Below the pieces are notes generated by a model that made no database searches, was not told the DNA's origin, and saw nothing but the letters and a program-made list of their open reading frames with translations. Positions 41,764 through 50,375 of a stretch of 56,516 bases of DNA are shown piece by piece; the first letter of the stretch is position 1, and every line of letters starts with the position of its first letter. Source of the DNA: Saprospiraceae bacterium (GTDB lineage: Bacteria; Bacteroidota; Bacteroidia; Chitinophagales; Saprospiraceae); NCBI GenBank assembly GCA_021738725.1, contig JAIPBE010000018.1, positions 1 to 56,516 of the forward strand, in the 5' to 3' direction. A program made the position numbers and the translations under genes.

Positions 41764-43068
41764 TTGGGAAAAATAGTAGCCATCGTTGGTCGGCCGAATG
41801 TCGGCAAATCGACGCTGTACAACCGGCTGATCGGTGAGCGGCAAGCCATCATCGATGACATCAGCGGGGTAACCCGCGACCGGATGTATGGCGCCAGCAT
41901 CTGGAATGGCAAACAGTTCACGATTGTGGACACGGGAGGATTTGTGGAGCATTCCGACGATCCATTCGAAAAAGAGATTCGCTCTCAAGTGCGGATCGCG
42001 ATCGAAGAAGCCGCTGTCATCATCTTCATGGTGGATACGACGACGGGCATTACAGATCTCGATGAAGAGGTCGCCAACATGTTGCGTCGTTCGAAGAAAC
42101 CCGTCTTCCTGGCTGTCAACAAGGTGGATAATCATTCCCGGATGTTACAGGCCAATGAATTCTGGTCGCTCGGGTTTGAAAATACATTCTTCCTTTCTTC
42201 ATTATCCGGCAGTGGTACAGGAGAAATCCTGGATGCGGTGGTGGAACAGATACCGGCAGAAGAGGAAGAAGAACCTTCATCGCTGCCTCGTTTTGCGATC
42301 ATTGGCCAGCCAAATGTGGGCAAATCCTCACTGATCAATGCCCTGCTGGGAGAAGAACGAAATATCGTCACAGATGTGGCAGGGACCACCCGGGATGCCA
42401 TCGACACGCACTACAACAAGTTTGGAAAGGAATTCATCCTGATCGACACCGCCGGCATGCGAAAAAAGGCCAAGGTGCATGAAGATCTTGAATTCTATTC
42501 GGTCATGCGGGCGATCAAGGCCCTTGAAGATTCAGACATCTGTATTCTGATGGTAGATGCCCAAACCGGCATTGAGGCACAGGATATGAGCCTGTTCAGG
42601 CTTGCTCAGCGCCGTCATAAAGGTCTGGTCATCCTGGTCAATAAATGGGACCTCCTGGACAAGGAAACCAATACCGCCCGGGATATGGAAGCCGAGATCC
42701 GGGCCAAGATCGCACCCTTTAATGATGTGCCAATCGTTTTTATTTCTGCACTGGACAAGACACGGATATTCAAAGGCATGGAAGCTGCCATTCAGGTGTA
42801 TGAAAACCGGCAACGTCGGATCAAAACATCAGTTCTCAATGAATTGATGCTGGATATCGTCGAGCGGAACCCACCTCCGGCGTACCGGGGGCATTATATC
42901 AAGATCAAGTATATCACGCAGCTGCCACTGGCCTACCCTGCATTTGTTTTTTTCACCAATCACCCCAAACAGATCAAAGAGGGGTATCGGAATTTCCTGG
43001 AAAACCAGTTGCGTCAACATTATGATTTTACCGGCATTCCGCTTGTATTGATGTTCCGCCAAAAGTAA
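41764..43068 (+). CDS. der: Ribosome biogenesis GTPase Der
   Basis: Der (EngA) has two GTPase domains and is essential for 50S subunit assembly. The frame is open from 41560 but overlaps the TPR gene there and lacks an ATG near the domain start; a TTG at 41764 gives (f)MGKIVAIVGRPNVGKST, which aligns exactly with Der N-termini. The product is then 434 residues, the usual length. The two P-loops are GRPNVGKST and GQPNVGKSS. The C-terminal KH-like domain includes RNPPPAYRGHYIKIKY. The start fits the perfect promoter box just upstream. Confidence 0.95.
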   Translation: MGKIVAIVGRPNVGKSTLYNRLIGERQAIIDDISGVTRDRMYGASIWNGKQFTIVDTGGFVEHSDDPFEKEIRSQVRIAIEEAAVIIFMVDTTTGITDLDEEVANMLRRSKKPVFLAVNKVDNHSRMLQANEFWSLGFENTFFLSSLSGSGTGEILDAVVEQIPAEEEEEPSSLPRFAIIGQPNVGKSSLINALLGEERNIVTDVAGTTRDAIDTHYNKFGKEFILIDTAGMRKKAKVHEDLEFYSVMRAIKALEDSDICILMVDAQTGIEAQDMSLFRLAQRRHKGLVILVNKWDLLDKETNTARDMEAEIRAKIAPFNDVPIVFISALDKTRIFKGMEAAIQVYENRQRRIKTSVLNELMLDIVERNPPPAYRGHYIKIKYITQLPLAYPAFVFFTNHPKQIKEGYRNFLENQLRQHYDFTGIPLVLMFRQK

Positions 43069-43071
43069 CCT

Positions 43072-43623
43072 ATGCCATTTGTTGAGACACCCATCAAAGA
43101 CCTTGTCCTGTACACCCCTGACCTGTTCCAGGATGAGCGCGGTTATTTCATGGAGAGTTTCAATGCCCGGGTCTTTGCATCACGGGGCATAAACAATCCG
43201 TTTGTCCAGGACAACCAGGCGCGATCACAATACGGTGTGGTGCGCGGTTTGCATTATCAGACGGGTTTGGCGATGCAAGCCAAACTGGTGCGGGTGATGG
43301 AAGGGGTCGTCCTGGACGTCGTGATCGATCTTCGGCCCAACTCTCCCACGTACGGTGAGACCTATACGGTTGAACTCTCCGCGGAAAATCACCTGCAATT
43401 GTATGTTCCACGCGGGTTTGCCCATGGGTACAGCGTCTTGAGCGAGTCGGCCGTCTTCTTTTATAAGTGTGACCACTATTATGACCGCGACCAGGAGGGG
43501 GGCATTCATCCGGAGGATGACAGACTGGCTATTGATTGGGGCATACCAAAGAGCGAACGGATCATTTCGGGCAAAGACAAGCTCCTCCCGGCTTTTGGGG
43601 ATCACCGACCCATACACCTTTAA
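43072..43623 (+). CDS. rfbC: dTDP-4-dehydrorhamnose 3,5-epimerase
   Basis: RfbC (RmlC) is the third enzyme of dTDP-L-rhamnose synthesis, for surface polysaccharide. The 183-residue cupin has the RGLHYQ motif (catalytic His near 62), FQDERGYFMESFN near 20, YVPRGFAHGYSVLSE near 118 and a C-terminal DRLAIDWGIP. Length fits. It follows der by three bases and precedes rfbD by three bases. rfbA and rfbB are not next to it in the window. Confidence 0.95.
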   Translation: MPFVETPIKDLVLYTPDLFQDERGYFMESFNARVFASRGINNPFVQDNQARSQYGVVRGLHYQTGLAMQAKLVRVMEGVVLDVVIDLRPNSPTYGETYTVELSAENHLQLYVPRGFAHGYSVLSESAVFFYKCDHYYDRDQEGGIHPEDDRLAIDWGIPKSERIISGKDKLLPAFGDHRPIHL

Positions 43624-43626
43624 AAT

Positions 43627-44502
43627 ATGCGGATACTCGTCACCGGCGCACAGGGACAATTGGGCCTCGCTTTACAACGAGTCGCCCCACTGAACAAAAC
43701 CATGGAATGGCATTTTCACGGCAGAGAAGATCTGGACCTGCTGGATGAAGAAATGGTAGACAGGATGGTTCGCTTCCTGCAGCCGGAGGTAATTATCAAC
43801 ACCGCCGCCTATACCGCGGTTGATCAAGCTGAACAGGAGGAAGACAAGGCTTACCAACTCAATCGGGATGCGGTGGTCTACCTGGCCAGAGCAGCTCAAC
43901 ATACCGGATCAAAGATCATACAGCTCTCCACGGACTATGTGTACGACAATGGCCAAACGACGCCGTATCTGGAAACGGATCAGGTTCGACCCGGCGGTGT
44001 GTATGCCCACAGCAAACGTGCTGGTGAAGAGGCTTTAATCGCCATTGATCCGGCACATGTGATCATGCGCACATCCTGGTTGTATGGTCCGGTCCGGCAC
44101 AATTTCCTGCAAACAATGTTGCGCCTGGGTGGCGAACAAACGCAGCTCCAGGTGGTCTATGATCAAGTGGGAACACCGACGTGTACGATTGATCTTTCTG
44201 AGGCCATCGTTCAAATCTTGAAGCAGATGGACCAGGACCCTGCTACCGGGGAGGCGTTTCAGGGAATCTATAATTTTTCAAACGAAGGGGTTTGCAGCTG
44301 GTATGACTTTGCGGTGGCCATCATGCGCGGCAAGCACTTGCCCTGCATGGTACAACCTGTCCGTAGTGCCGCATTTCCCACTCCGGCTCAGCGTCCAGCC
44401 TACAGTGTAATGGACAAGTCGAAGATCAAGGACCAATTCGGGTTGCAGATCGCACATTGGCAGGAAGCGCTGGAGCGATGTTTGGTTCAAACGGAAGGAT
44501 GA
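43627..44502 (+). CDS. rfbD: dTDP-4-dehydrorhamnose reductase
   Basis: RfbD (RmlD) completes dTDP-L-rhamnose synthesis by reducing the 4-keto intermediate with NADPH. The 291-residue product has the Rossmann GAQGQLG (near 7), the STDYVYDN segment near 100 and the catalytic YAHSKRAGE (YxxxK near 128). RTSWLYGPVRHNFLQTML near 146 is typical. It lies three bases after rfbC and shares its mRNA with der and rfbC. It is convergent with the biotin carrier gene, 17 bp away. Confidence 0.95.
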   Translation: MRILVTGAQGQLGLALQRVAPLNKTMEWHFHGREDLDLLDEEMVDRMVRFLQPEVIINTAAYTAVDQAEQEEDKAYQLNRDAVVYLARAAQHTGSKIIQLSTDYVYDNGQTTPYLETDQVRPGGVYAHSKRAGEEALIAIDPAHVIMRTSWLYGPVRHNFLQTMLRLGGEQTQLQVVYDQVGTPTCTIDLSEAIVQILKQMDQDPATGEAFQGIYNFSNEGVCSWYDFAVAIMRGKHLPCMVQPVRSAAFPTPAQRPAYSVMDKSKIKDQFGLQIAHWQEALERCLVQTEG

Positions 44503-44519
44503 TCGAGGAGGCTTTGCTC

Positions 44520-45011
44520 CTATTCGAATACGATCATCACCTGCCCTTTCTCGACTGCATCTCCCGATCCGATCAGAATCTCTTTGACTGTCCCTTCGGC
44601 AGGTGATTTAATAACATTTTCCATTTTCATGGCCTCGAGGATCAGCACGGGTTCTCCTTTCTGAATGGATTGCCCCACTGCTACCTGGACACTCCCGATC
44701 AGGCCGGGCATCGGTGCTTTGATATCATTGATGCTGTGGACGGCCTTCTTGGCCAGACCCAGCCGATCGATCAACACATCGTATGGATCAGAGAGTCTGA
44801 CCTCATGCCTGAACCCATTGACATTCAGGACAAAATATTTTTCTGTGTAATTCGCTTCCTCGACCTGGATATGAAAGGATTGTCCCTGATGCAGAAATTG
44901 CCATTTCCCATCTCCTTCTGAGAGGATATCCATTTCCTCCAGATCGGTTACTTCCAGAGGCAGGCTGATCCGGTCATCGACGGTTGCTTCGTATGTCTTG
45001 GGTTCCAGCAT
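44520..45011 (-). CDS. Biotin carboxyl carrier-like protein
   Basis: The 163-residue protein from ATG 45011 ends in a biotinyl domain: APMPGLIGSV near 95 and ILEAMKMENVIKSP near 123, where Lys of the AMKM motif carries biotin. The N-terminal part (about 1-85) is beta-rich without a clear assignment. No carboxylase or carboxyltransferase gene is next to it. In other Bacteroidota such proteins belong to propionyl-CoA or acetyl-CoA carboxylase, so a partner elsewhere on the chromosome is likely. The upstream frame to 45116 is unconserved. Confidence 0.88.
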   Translation of the reverse strand: MLEPKTYEATVDDRISLPLEVTDLEEMDILSEGDGKWQFLHQGQSFHIQVEEANYTEKYFVLNVNGFRHEVRLSDPYDVLIDRLGLAKKAVHSINDIKAPMPGLIGSVQVAVGQSIQKGEPVLILEAMKMENVIKSPAEGTVKEILIGSGDAVEKGQVMIVFE

Positions 45012-45210
45012 CTTTGCAAATTGACGGGATGAAGATACAGTCCCTGTTGCATATACCTTGTCATCCGACGGGGATATACGGGCTGGCCATTGGGTAGTCT
45101 TTACTTCGCAGGGCATTCCTGAAGATATGGAACCCTCGCAAACCGGATATGGATGGGAACGCAGACGTCATTGGACACGTTCTTCCTGATAAATAACACC
45201 CAAATAGCCT

Positions 45211-45218
45211 ACTTTTGT
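45211..45218 (+). promoter_or_regulatory. -7 promoter box of the choice-of-anchor-B gene
   Basis: TACTTTTG matches TAnnTTTG exactly and lies about four bases before the start codon near 45223. Coordinates may be off by one. Confidence 0.6.
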
Positions 45219-45222
45219 AGCC

Positions 45223-46614
45223 ATGCATAGAAACTTTTCACTCCTGATCATTTGTCTGATCGCCAACAATTTTCTGACTGCCCAAACGGAACCAGCCCAT
45301 CTACTTGGCCGGTGGTACGAAGACACCCTTGTTGGCTCATCGGCCTATAACAACACCTATAATGAAGTCTGGGGCCTGGCCGCAGGTGGCCGTGAATTCG
45401 CTATCATAGGCTCCACTGCGGGCACCCATTTCATTGAAGTGACAGACCCTTCCAATCCTGAAGAACGCTTTTTCTTTCCGGGAAAGGCAAAGGGCAAATC
45501 GATTGTCCATCGCGATTATGAGACCTATCACGGGTATATCTATGCTGTCTGTGATGAGGGACAAAGTTCCCTGCAGATCATCGACATTCACCAAATGCCG
45601 GATACCGCATACATCGTTTATGATGATAATGCCCTGCTGACGCACACGCATAATATTGAGATCGATACGGTGAATGGGATGTTGTACACCTTTGCCACCG
45701 GGGGAGGTTCTACCAGTTACTCTGCGTTGCGCGTTTATGATCTGGCGAATCCGATCGATCCTGTTTTTATCGGATCGTATAATATATTCGGTGATATCAC
45801 AGCTGGCCATGTTCATGATGGATATATCCGCAATGGACTGGCCTATCTGAACTGTGGTTATGACGGCATGGCGATCGTAGACTTTACGGATCCAACCAAT
45901 CCCGTGGCGTTAGGCAGCCTGACATCCTATCCGTTCAAGGGTTATAATCATTCCGGGTGGGGAGATGAATCGGGCAAGTACTACTACTTGGCTGATGAAA
46001 ACCATGCGTCTCCGATCAAAACCCTGGATATCTCGGATCCGGCCAATATCAAGGTTGTAGGGACATTTGACGCAGAGGTGCCCAATCCGAACAGTATCCC
46101 TCACAATCAACTGGTCCGTGGAGACTATCTCTACGTTTCATACTACTATGACGGCCTGGTGGTGTTTGATATTTCCGATCCTGAAAACCCGACTCCTGCC
46201 TATTCCTATGATACCAGTAATGAACCTGATGGCACCAGCTATAAAGGCGCATGGGGTGTTTATCCCTTTCTCCCATCCGGCAATATTCTGGTCTCTGACA
46301 TGCAGGAAGGCTTGTTTGTGTTTGAAAAGATTGATCCGACCATCACTTCCGTCCACCCGACTTTTGCAGACCCTTCCTTGATCCAGATCTACCCCAACCC
46401 GGTTACGACCACGCTCTATCTGGATGCTGCAACTGGGATCGAATGGAAAGACCTCCAATTGCTGGATGTCGCTGGTCGGCAGGTGGGATACTGGTCGGGG
46501 CAATCCACTCAAATCGATCTGCCCTCCACGCTACCAGAAGGTCTGTATTTCCTTCACATGAAAACATCAGAAGGTCTGTTGATCAAACGCATTCACATAC
46601 ATGGTGAACGGTAG
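45223..46614 (+). CDS. Choice-of-anchor-B (LVIVD-repeat) protein with type IX secretion tail
   Basis: The 463-residue protein has a signal peptide (1-20, ending FLTAQ). A beta-propeller-like body follows, with the repeats typical of choice-of-anchor-B proteins: HFIEVTDPSNPEE, MAIVDFTDPTNPV, LVVFDISDPENPTP and HTHNIEIDTVNG. Residues from about 385 to the end form a C-terminal sorting domain of type IX secretion (IQIYPNPVTTTLYLD, then GLYFLHMKT and ending RIHIHGER). It is probably secreted and held at the cell surface. The ligand is unknown. The porin gene begins 14 bp before its stop. Confidence 0.9.
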   Translation: MHRNFSLLIICLIANNFLTAQTEPAHLLGRWYEDTLVGSSAYNNTYNEVWGLAAGGREFAIIGSTAGTHFIEVTDPSNPEERFFFPGKAKGKSIVHRDYETYHGYIYAVCDEGQSSLQIIDIHQMPDTAYIVYDDNALLTHTHNIEIDTVNGMLYTFATGGGSTSYSALRVYDLANPIDPVFIGSYNIFGDITAGHVHDGYIRNGLAYLNCGYDGMAIVDFTDPTNPVALGSLTSYPFKGYNHSGWGDESGKYYYLADENHASPIKTLDISDPANIKVVGTFDAEVPNPNSIPHNQLVRGDYLYVSYYYDGLVVFDISDPENPTPAYSYDTSNEPDGTSYKGAWGVYPFLPSGNILVSDMQEGLFVFEKIDPTITSVHPTFADPSLIQIYPNPVTTTLYLDAATGIEWKDLQLLDVAGRQVGYWSGQSTQIDLPSTLPEGLYFLHMKTSEGLLIKRIHIHGER

Positions 46615-48568
46615 ATCCGTCCTTTTTCGCATTTGCTCTGTTTTTCTGATCTGGATGTGGTTCTGTGTCGGGGCTGGAAGCCAGATCATGCCTACCAAGG
46701 CGCGCAATCCTGAAGCTCCGTTCAGAGACAGTATACAGGTCAAGCGGTCTGTCCGTGATTCGGTGATCTCTCCGAAGATCGTTGCATATCCTGTTTTTCG
46801 ACCCTGGCAAAAAACAGCTCGGCCTGATGAAGCGCTCTCTCAATGGCACAGCTTTGATCCCCTGGACACACAGCCTGGCCAGCGAGAATATGCGCGCCTT
46901 CACAACGTCGGTACTGCTGCCCTCTCCATCCAACCAGGCCAGCGCACCGCCATTGGCTTTGATGTCGGCTTTCACCCCTACGATCCCTATCTTCTGTCAA
47001 CAGACAGTATTGTCTTTCTAAACGCCCCTTTGGCCTATACGGATGTCTCGTATTCCCAGGGTCCAACGTCAGAAGATGGGATCTTTGCGGGGACGCTGGC
47101 CCGGCGTTTTGGGAAGGGAACCGATTTTCGGATCGAGGCATTGCGCATATACAACTTTGGGGCGTACAGCCATCTGGCCAATCATCATTCTTCTCTTCGT
47201 TTGGGTATCCGGTATCTCAATCCATCTGGAAAGTACAGTCTTGCTCTGCTCCATGGGAATCACATCATCGATCAGGAAGACAACGGTGGGATTCGCACCG
47301 ATACACTGTTTGGCGCCGATCTTTATGACCAGGAAATCAGTATTCCAGTCTTTCTGACCACTGCAGAAACCCGATACCGGATTACAGATTATCAGGTCGC
47401 CCAGGCCTATGCGGTTGCTGGTACGGTTGATCGTGACAGTTTGGGGCGACTGGTCTTTTTCCATCGATTGCGGTGGCAGGACAGGTCCTTCAAATTCAGT
47501 GATCCTTCTCCCGCCTCTGACTCCCTCTTTTACGGAAATTTCCAAACGGATCAGCGCGGCATCCGCCAGTTCACCACCTGGAGCACCCTCACCAATACAG
47601 GAGAAGTCCTGGCCTCCTGGCGATCCACTGCGGGGACTTCACTGAGTTTTCAAGGCGGATTGGAGCACCGGTATCACCAATGGAACAATGAGGCAAACCA
47701 CGGCACTGTTAACAATATCCTCCTCCTGGGCGCGCTGGACATGCGTTGGCGAGATCATGTAGATATCCGGGGTCGCACCCAGATCGATCTGGGTGATCAG
47801 GTAGGTTCCTGGTTGGTGGAAGGGGGCATTGGCCTCCAGACAGAACGACTGGGTGATCTGAAGGCTGGTATTCTATTGAGCCAGCGATTCCCTGATCTAA
47901 TCCAGGAACAGCTGGTGGTTAGTCAGCGTGTGGTTTACGACCAGGGTTGGCTCAAGCCGCAACAGCAAAGTCTATTTGGTAGTATCCGCATCAAACCCAT
48001 CGGGTTTGCTGCCGGAGTCCATTTGAGCCTCCTGACAAATACGCTTGTCACCACAGCTGCGGGTCTGCCCGAACAGGTCACGGAGACGGTGGCGGTCAAT
48101 CAGTTCTGGATCAAATACCATTTGAAGGTCTGGCAGATCCATCTGGACAACAAGGTGAGCTATCAGAATAGCAGTGATGACCGTATCCGTTATCCGGAAT
48201 GGATCACTCGACATCAGCTGTATTATGATGGCCTTTGGTTCAAGCATACTCTCCGTACACAGATCGGGCTGGAAGCCCGACTGATCTCGCCCTGGTCGCC
48301 GTATGGTTATCAGCCTGTTTCGGGCCAATTCACACTCCAGGATCAGACTAAGGAACCGTGGTTTCCGCAGATCGACGGCTTTTTCTCCATGGAGCGACTG
48401 GGCTTCCGGGCCTACCTGCAATTCGAAAATATCGGAAGGGCCATATTCGGATGGAAGAGCACTGCTACGAATGGTGCTGAGATCCCCCGACAATTCAGCA
48501 CCGTATCGGGATACCCGCAGCCGGAAATGTGGATGCGGTGGGGCGTTGCCTTCAGGTTTAGAGGGTGA
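46601..48568 (+). CDS. Putative porin (PF14121-like)
   Basis: The 655-residue outer-membrane protein begins with a signal peptide (MVNGRSVLFRICSVFLIWMW, ending GSQ). Barrel-like alternating strands follow to an aromatic C-terminus (WGVAFRFRG). It matches the putative porin family of Bacteroidota by length and by motifs such as LNAPLAYTDVSYSQGP and GRRFGKGTDF-like segments (here LARRFGKGTDFRIE). The start overlaps the end of the T9SS protein gene by 14 bp, so the two share an mRNA. The transported substrate is unknown. Confidence 0.85.
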   Translation: MVNGRSVLFRICSVFLIWMWFCVGAGSQIMPTKARNPEAPFRDSIQVKRSVRDSVISPKIVAYPVFRPWQKTARPDEALSQWHSFDPLDTQPGQREYARLHNVGTAALSIQPGQRTAIGFDVGFHPYDPYLLSTDSIVFLNAPLAYTDVSYSQGPTSEDGIFAGTLARRFGKGTDFRIEALRIYNFGAYSHLANHHSSLRLGIRYLNPSGKYSLALLHGNHIIDQEDNGGIRTDTLFGADLYDQEISIPVFLTTAETRYRITDYQVAQAYAVAGTVDRDSLGRLVFFHRLRWQDRSFKFSDPSPASDSLFYGNFQTDQRGIRQFTTWSTLTNTGEVLASWRSTAGTSLSFQGGLEHRYHQWNNEANHGTVNNILLLGALDMRWRDHVDIRGRTQIDLGDQVGSWLVEGGIGLQTERLGDLKAGILLSQRFPDLIQEQLVVSQRVVYDQGWLKPQQQSLFGSIRIKPIGFAAGVHLSLLTNTLVTTAAGLPEQVTETVAVNQFWIKYHLKVWQIHLDNKVSYQNSSDDRIRYPEWITRHQLYYDGLWFKHTLRTQIGLEARLISPWSPYGYQPVSGQFTLQDQTKEPWFPQIDGFFSMERLGFRAYLQFENIGRAIFGWKSTATNGAEIPRQFSTVSGYPQPEMWMRWGVAFRFRG

Positions 48569-48600
48569 GGAGGTTAGGAGGAAGGAGGTCCAGGCTTTGT

Positions 48601-48640
48601 GTTAAGGCGTTATTGAGTTAAGGGGTTATTGAGTTATTTC
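48601..48640 (+). repeat. 16-bp tandem repeat after the porin gene
   Basis: GTTAAGGCGTTATTGA (48601-48616) is followed by GTTAAGGGGTTATTGA (48617-48632) and the partial GTTATTTC, so 2.4 units differing by one base. It lies 32 bp after the porin stop codon, between the genes at 46601 and 48920. Confidence 0.7.
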
Positions 48641-48919
48641 GAAAAACAGGCCCTTTGTGCCGGTTTGTCACTGGCAGTATCAGCCGTCATCTGCATTTAC
48701 ATTTCTTGCGCACATGACTAACCCTCAATGGATAATACCCTTTGTCGTGGGAGAATTGAGGCGGTTATGAGAAAAAAATAATGCTGCTGGCCTGCCGCAA
48801 CAGGAGAACGGTGCACAGCGAAATATGGAATTCGGAAGCCTTATCTCCTTCTGGTGAACCTCCCTATTGAATTCGGGTTTTATCTAAAGAGTTTCCGAAC
48901 TTAGCAGAATACCAAATTG
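48641..48919. other. Non-coding gap upstream of the Crp/Fnr gene
   Basis: No convincing gene is seen. A weak dyad (CCTCAAT 48723-48729 and ATTGAGG 48755-48761) lies in the middle; its spacer of 25 nt makes it a poor hairpin. The gap probably carries the promoter of the downstream regulator, but no exact TAnnTTTG box is visible near its start. Confidence 0.5.
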
Positions 48920-49594
48920 ATGATTATGCAACCGCCTACGCCGTCTATGCGCGATACGTTGATCCCGGAGATCCGGCAGGTCTTCACATCATTGATTGAT
49001 CAACACTTGCTACAAGAGATGGCCAATCAGGGGCGCTGTATGAAGTTCAAGGCCGGTGAGATCATCATGGATTACGGCGAGTATATCCGGATGGTGCCAT
49101 TAGTACTGGAGGGGTCTATCAAGGTGATGCGGGAAAATGAAGAGGGCGAAGAATTGTTTCTGTACTATCTCAATTCAGGTGAATCCTGCTCGATATCCTT
49201 CTCGTGCTGTATGGCGGACAAGAGGAGTTCTGTTCGAGCAATAGCAGAAGAGGATACCCGTATTCTGGGCATCCCCGTCCGGTATGTGGATGAATGGATC
49301 AGCAAGTATCCGGTGTGGAAGAATTTTGTGATGCGCTCATATGATCAACGCATGGTGGAATTGATCAACACAATCGATACCATCGCCTTCAAGCGGATGG
49401 ATGAACGATTGTGGGAATATCTCGAACAGAAAGCCTTTACACACGATACCAAAGAGATCCAGATCACCCACCAGCAGATCGCCTGGGACCTGCACGCTTC
49501 GCGAGAAGCGATCTCACGCCTGTTGAAGCAACTGGAGAAAATGGGGAAACTCACTCTTGGTCGGAACAAGATCACCTTCCTTGAACAGGGCTAG
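48920..49594 (+). CDS. Crp/Fnr-family transcriptional regulator
   Basis: The 224-residue protein (from ATG 48920) has a cyclic-nucleotide-binding-like jelly roll (about 20-140; LEGSIKVMRENEEGEELFLYYLNSGESCSISFSCCM). A winged-helix domain follows, with IQITHQQIAWDLHASREAISRLLKQLEKMGKLTL. The CNB part has an unusual Cys cluster (SCSISFSCCM near 93-102), so iron-sulfur or redox sensing is conceivable, in place of cAMP binding; the FNR Cys pattern at the N-terminus is absent. The regulator precedes an OmpR-type response regulator, but no common operon is evident. Confidence 0.9.
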   Translation: MIMQPPTPSMRDTLIPEIRQVFTSLIDQHLLQEMANQGRCMKFKAGEIIMDYGEYIRMVPLVLEGSIKVMRENEEGEELFLYYLNSGESCSISFSCCMADKRSSVRAIAEEDTRILGIPVRYVDEWISKYPVWKNFVMRSYDQRMVELINTIDTIAFKRMDERLWEYLEQKAFTHDTKEIQITHQQIAWDLHASREAISRLLKQLEKMGKLTLGRNKITFLEQG

Positions 49595-49641
49595 GAAGAT
49601 CCCCCCATGGCCAACTTTAATGGCATTCTAATCCTCTGTTG

Positions 49642-49667
49642 ACAACCGGACCTTCTTTCCCGGTTGT
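49642..49667. promoter_or_regulatory. Inverted repeat upstream of the response regulator
   Basis: ACAACCGG and CCGGTTGT are separated by 10 bp and lie 12 bp before the response-regulator start. Without a T-tract it is more likely an operator or a weak terminator of the Crp gene than a strong terminator. The role is inferred from position. Confidence 0.4.
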
Positions 49668-49679
49668 TGTGGAACAAAG

Positions 49680-50375
49680 ATGGTAGACATGCAAATTCTA
49701 ATCGTTGAAGATGAACCAGGAGTCGCTTCTTTTGTGGCCCGTGGTTTGACCGAAGCTGGTCATCAACCGGATATCGCTGCCACTGGTGAAGTGGGTCTGG
49801 ACAAAGCCCTGGCGGGCTCCCATGATGCTTTGATCCTAGATCTTGTCCTTCCGGGTATCACCGGATTGGAAGTCTGCCGCAGATATCGAGAGGAAAAGGG
49901 TTTTGATACGCCTATCCTGATGCTGACCGCCCTGGGCAGCACGGAAGACATCGTTGCAGGCTTGCAGGTAGGAGCTGATGATTACCTGGTCAAGCCATTT
50001 AAATTCAAAGAATTATTGGCACGAATCGAAGCGCTCAGCAGAGGTCGCGTGCGGCAGGAGAATCCAGAAAAATTGATCGCCGCAGACCTTGAGATCGATC
50101 TGTACCGACGGATCGTTCGTCGGGCTGGGCAACAAATTCGCCTGACCGCCCGGGAGTACGACCTGCTAGTGTATTTATTGAAAAACAAGGATCGGGTAGT
50201 CAGTCGTGAAACCATTCTGGCAGCCGTATGGAATATGGACTGGGATGTCGAAACCAATGTGGTAGACGTGTACATCAATTATTTACGCAACAAGATCGAC
50301 AAGCCCTTCGAACCACGGCTCATCCAGACCATGATCGGCATGGGATACATCCTCACTGAAGAATCCATGGCATGA
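49680..50375 (+). CDS. OmpR-family response regulator
   Basis: The 231-residue regulator has a receiver domain (QILIVEDEPG at the start, phospho-acceptor Asp54 in DALILDLVLPG and Lys in DDYLVKPF) and an OmpR-type winged helix (LTAREYDLLVYLLKNKDRVVSRETIL, then NVVDVYINYLRNKID). ATG 49680 is the first start; MQILIVE at 49689 is possible. Its TGA overlaps the sensor kinase ATG by four bases (ATGA), so the pair forms one two-component system. Target genes are unknown. Confidence 0.95.
   Translation: MVDMQILIVEDEPGVASFVARGLTEAGHQPDIAATGEVGLDKALAGSHDALILDLVLPGITGLEVCRRYREEKGFDTPILMLTALGSTEDIVAGLQVGADDYLVKPFKFKELLARIEALSRGRVRQENPEKLIAADLEIDLYRRIVRRAGQQIRLTAREYDLLVYLLKNKDRVVSRETILAAVWNMDWDVETNVVDVYINYLRNKIDKPFEPRLIQTMIGMGYILTEESMA

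Noticed and set aside
49642-49667. Inverted repeat before the response regulator as a strong terminator
   Set aside because: No T-tract follows it; it is listed as a regulatory candidate only.
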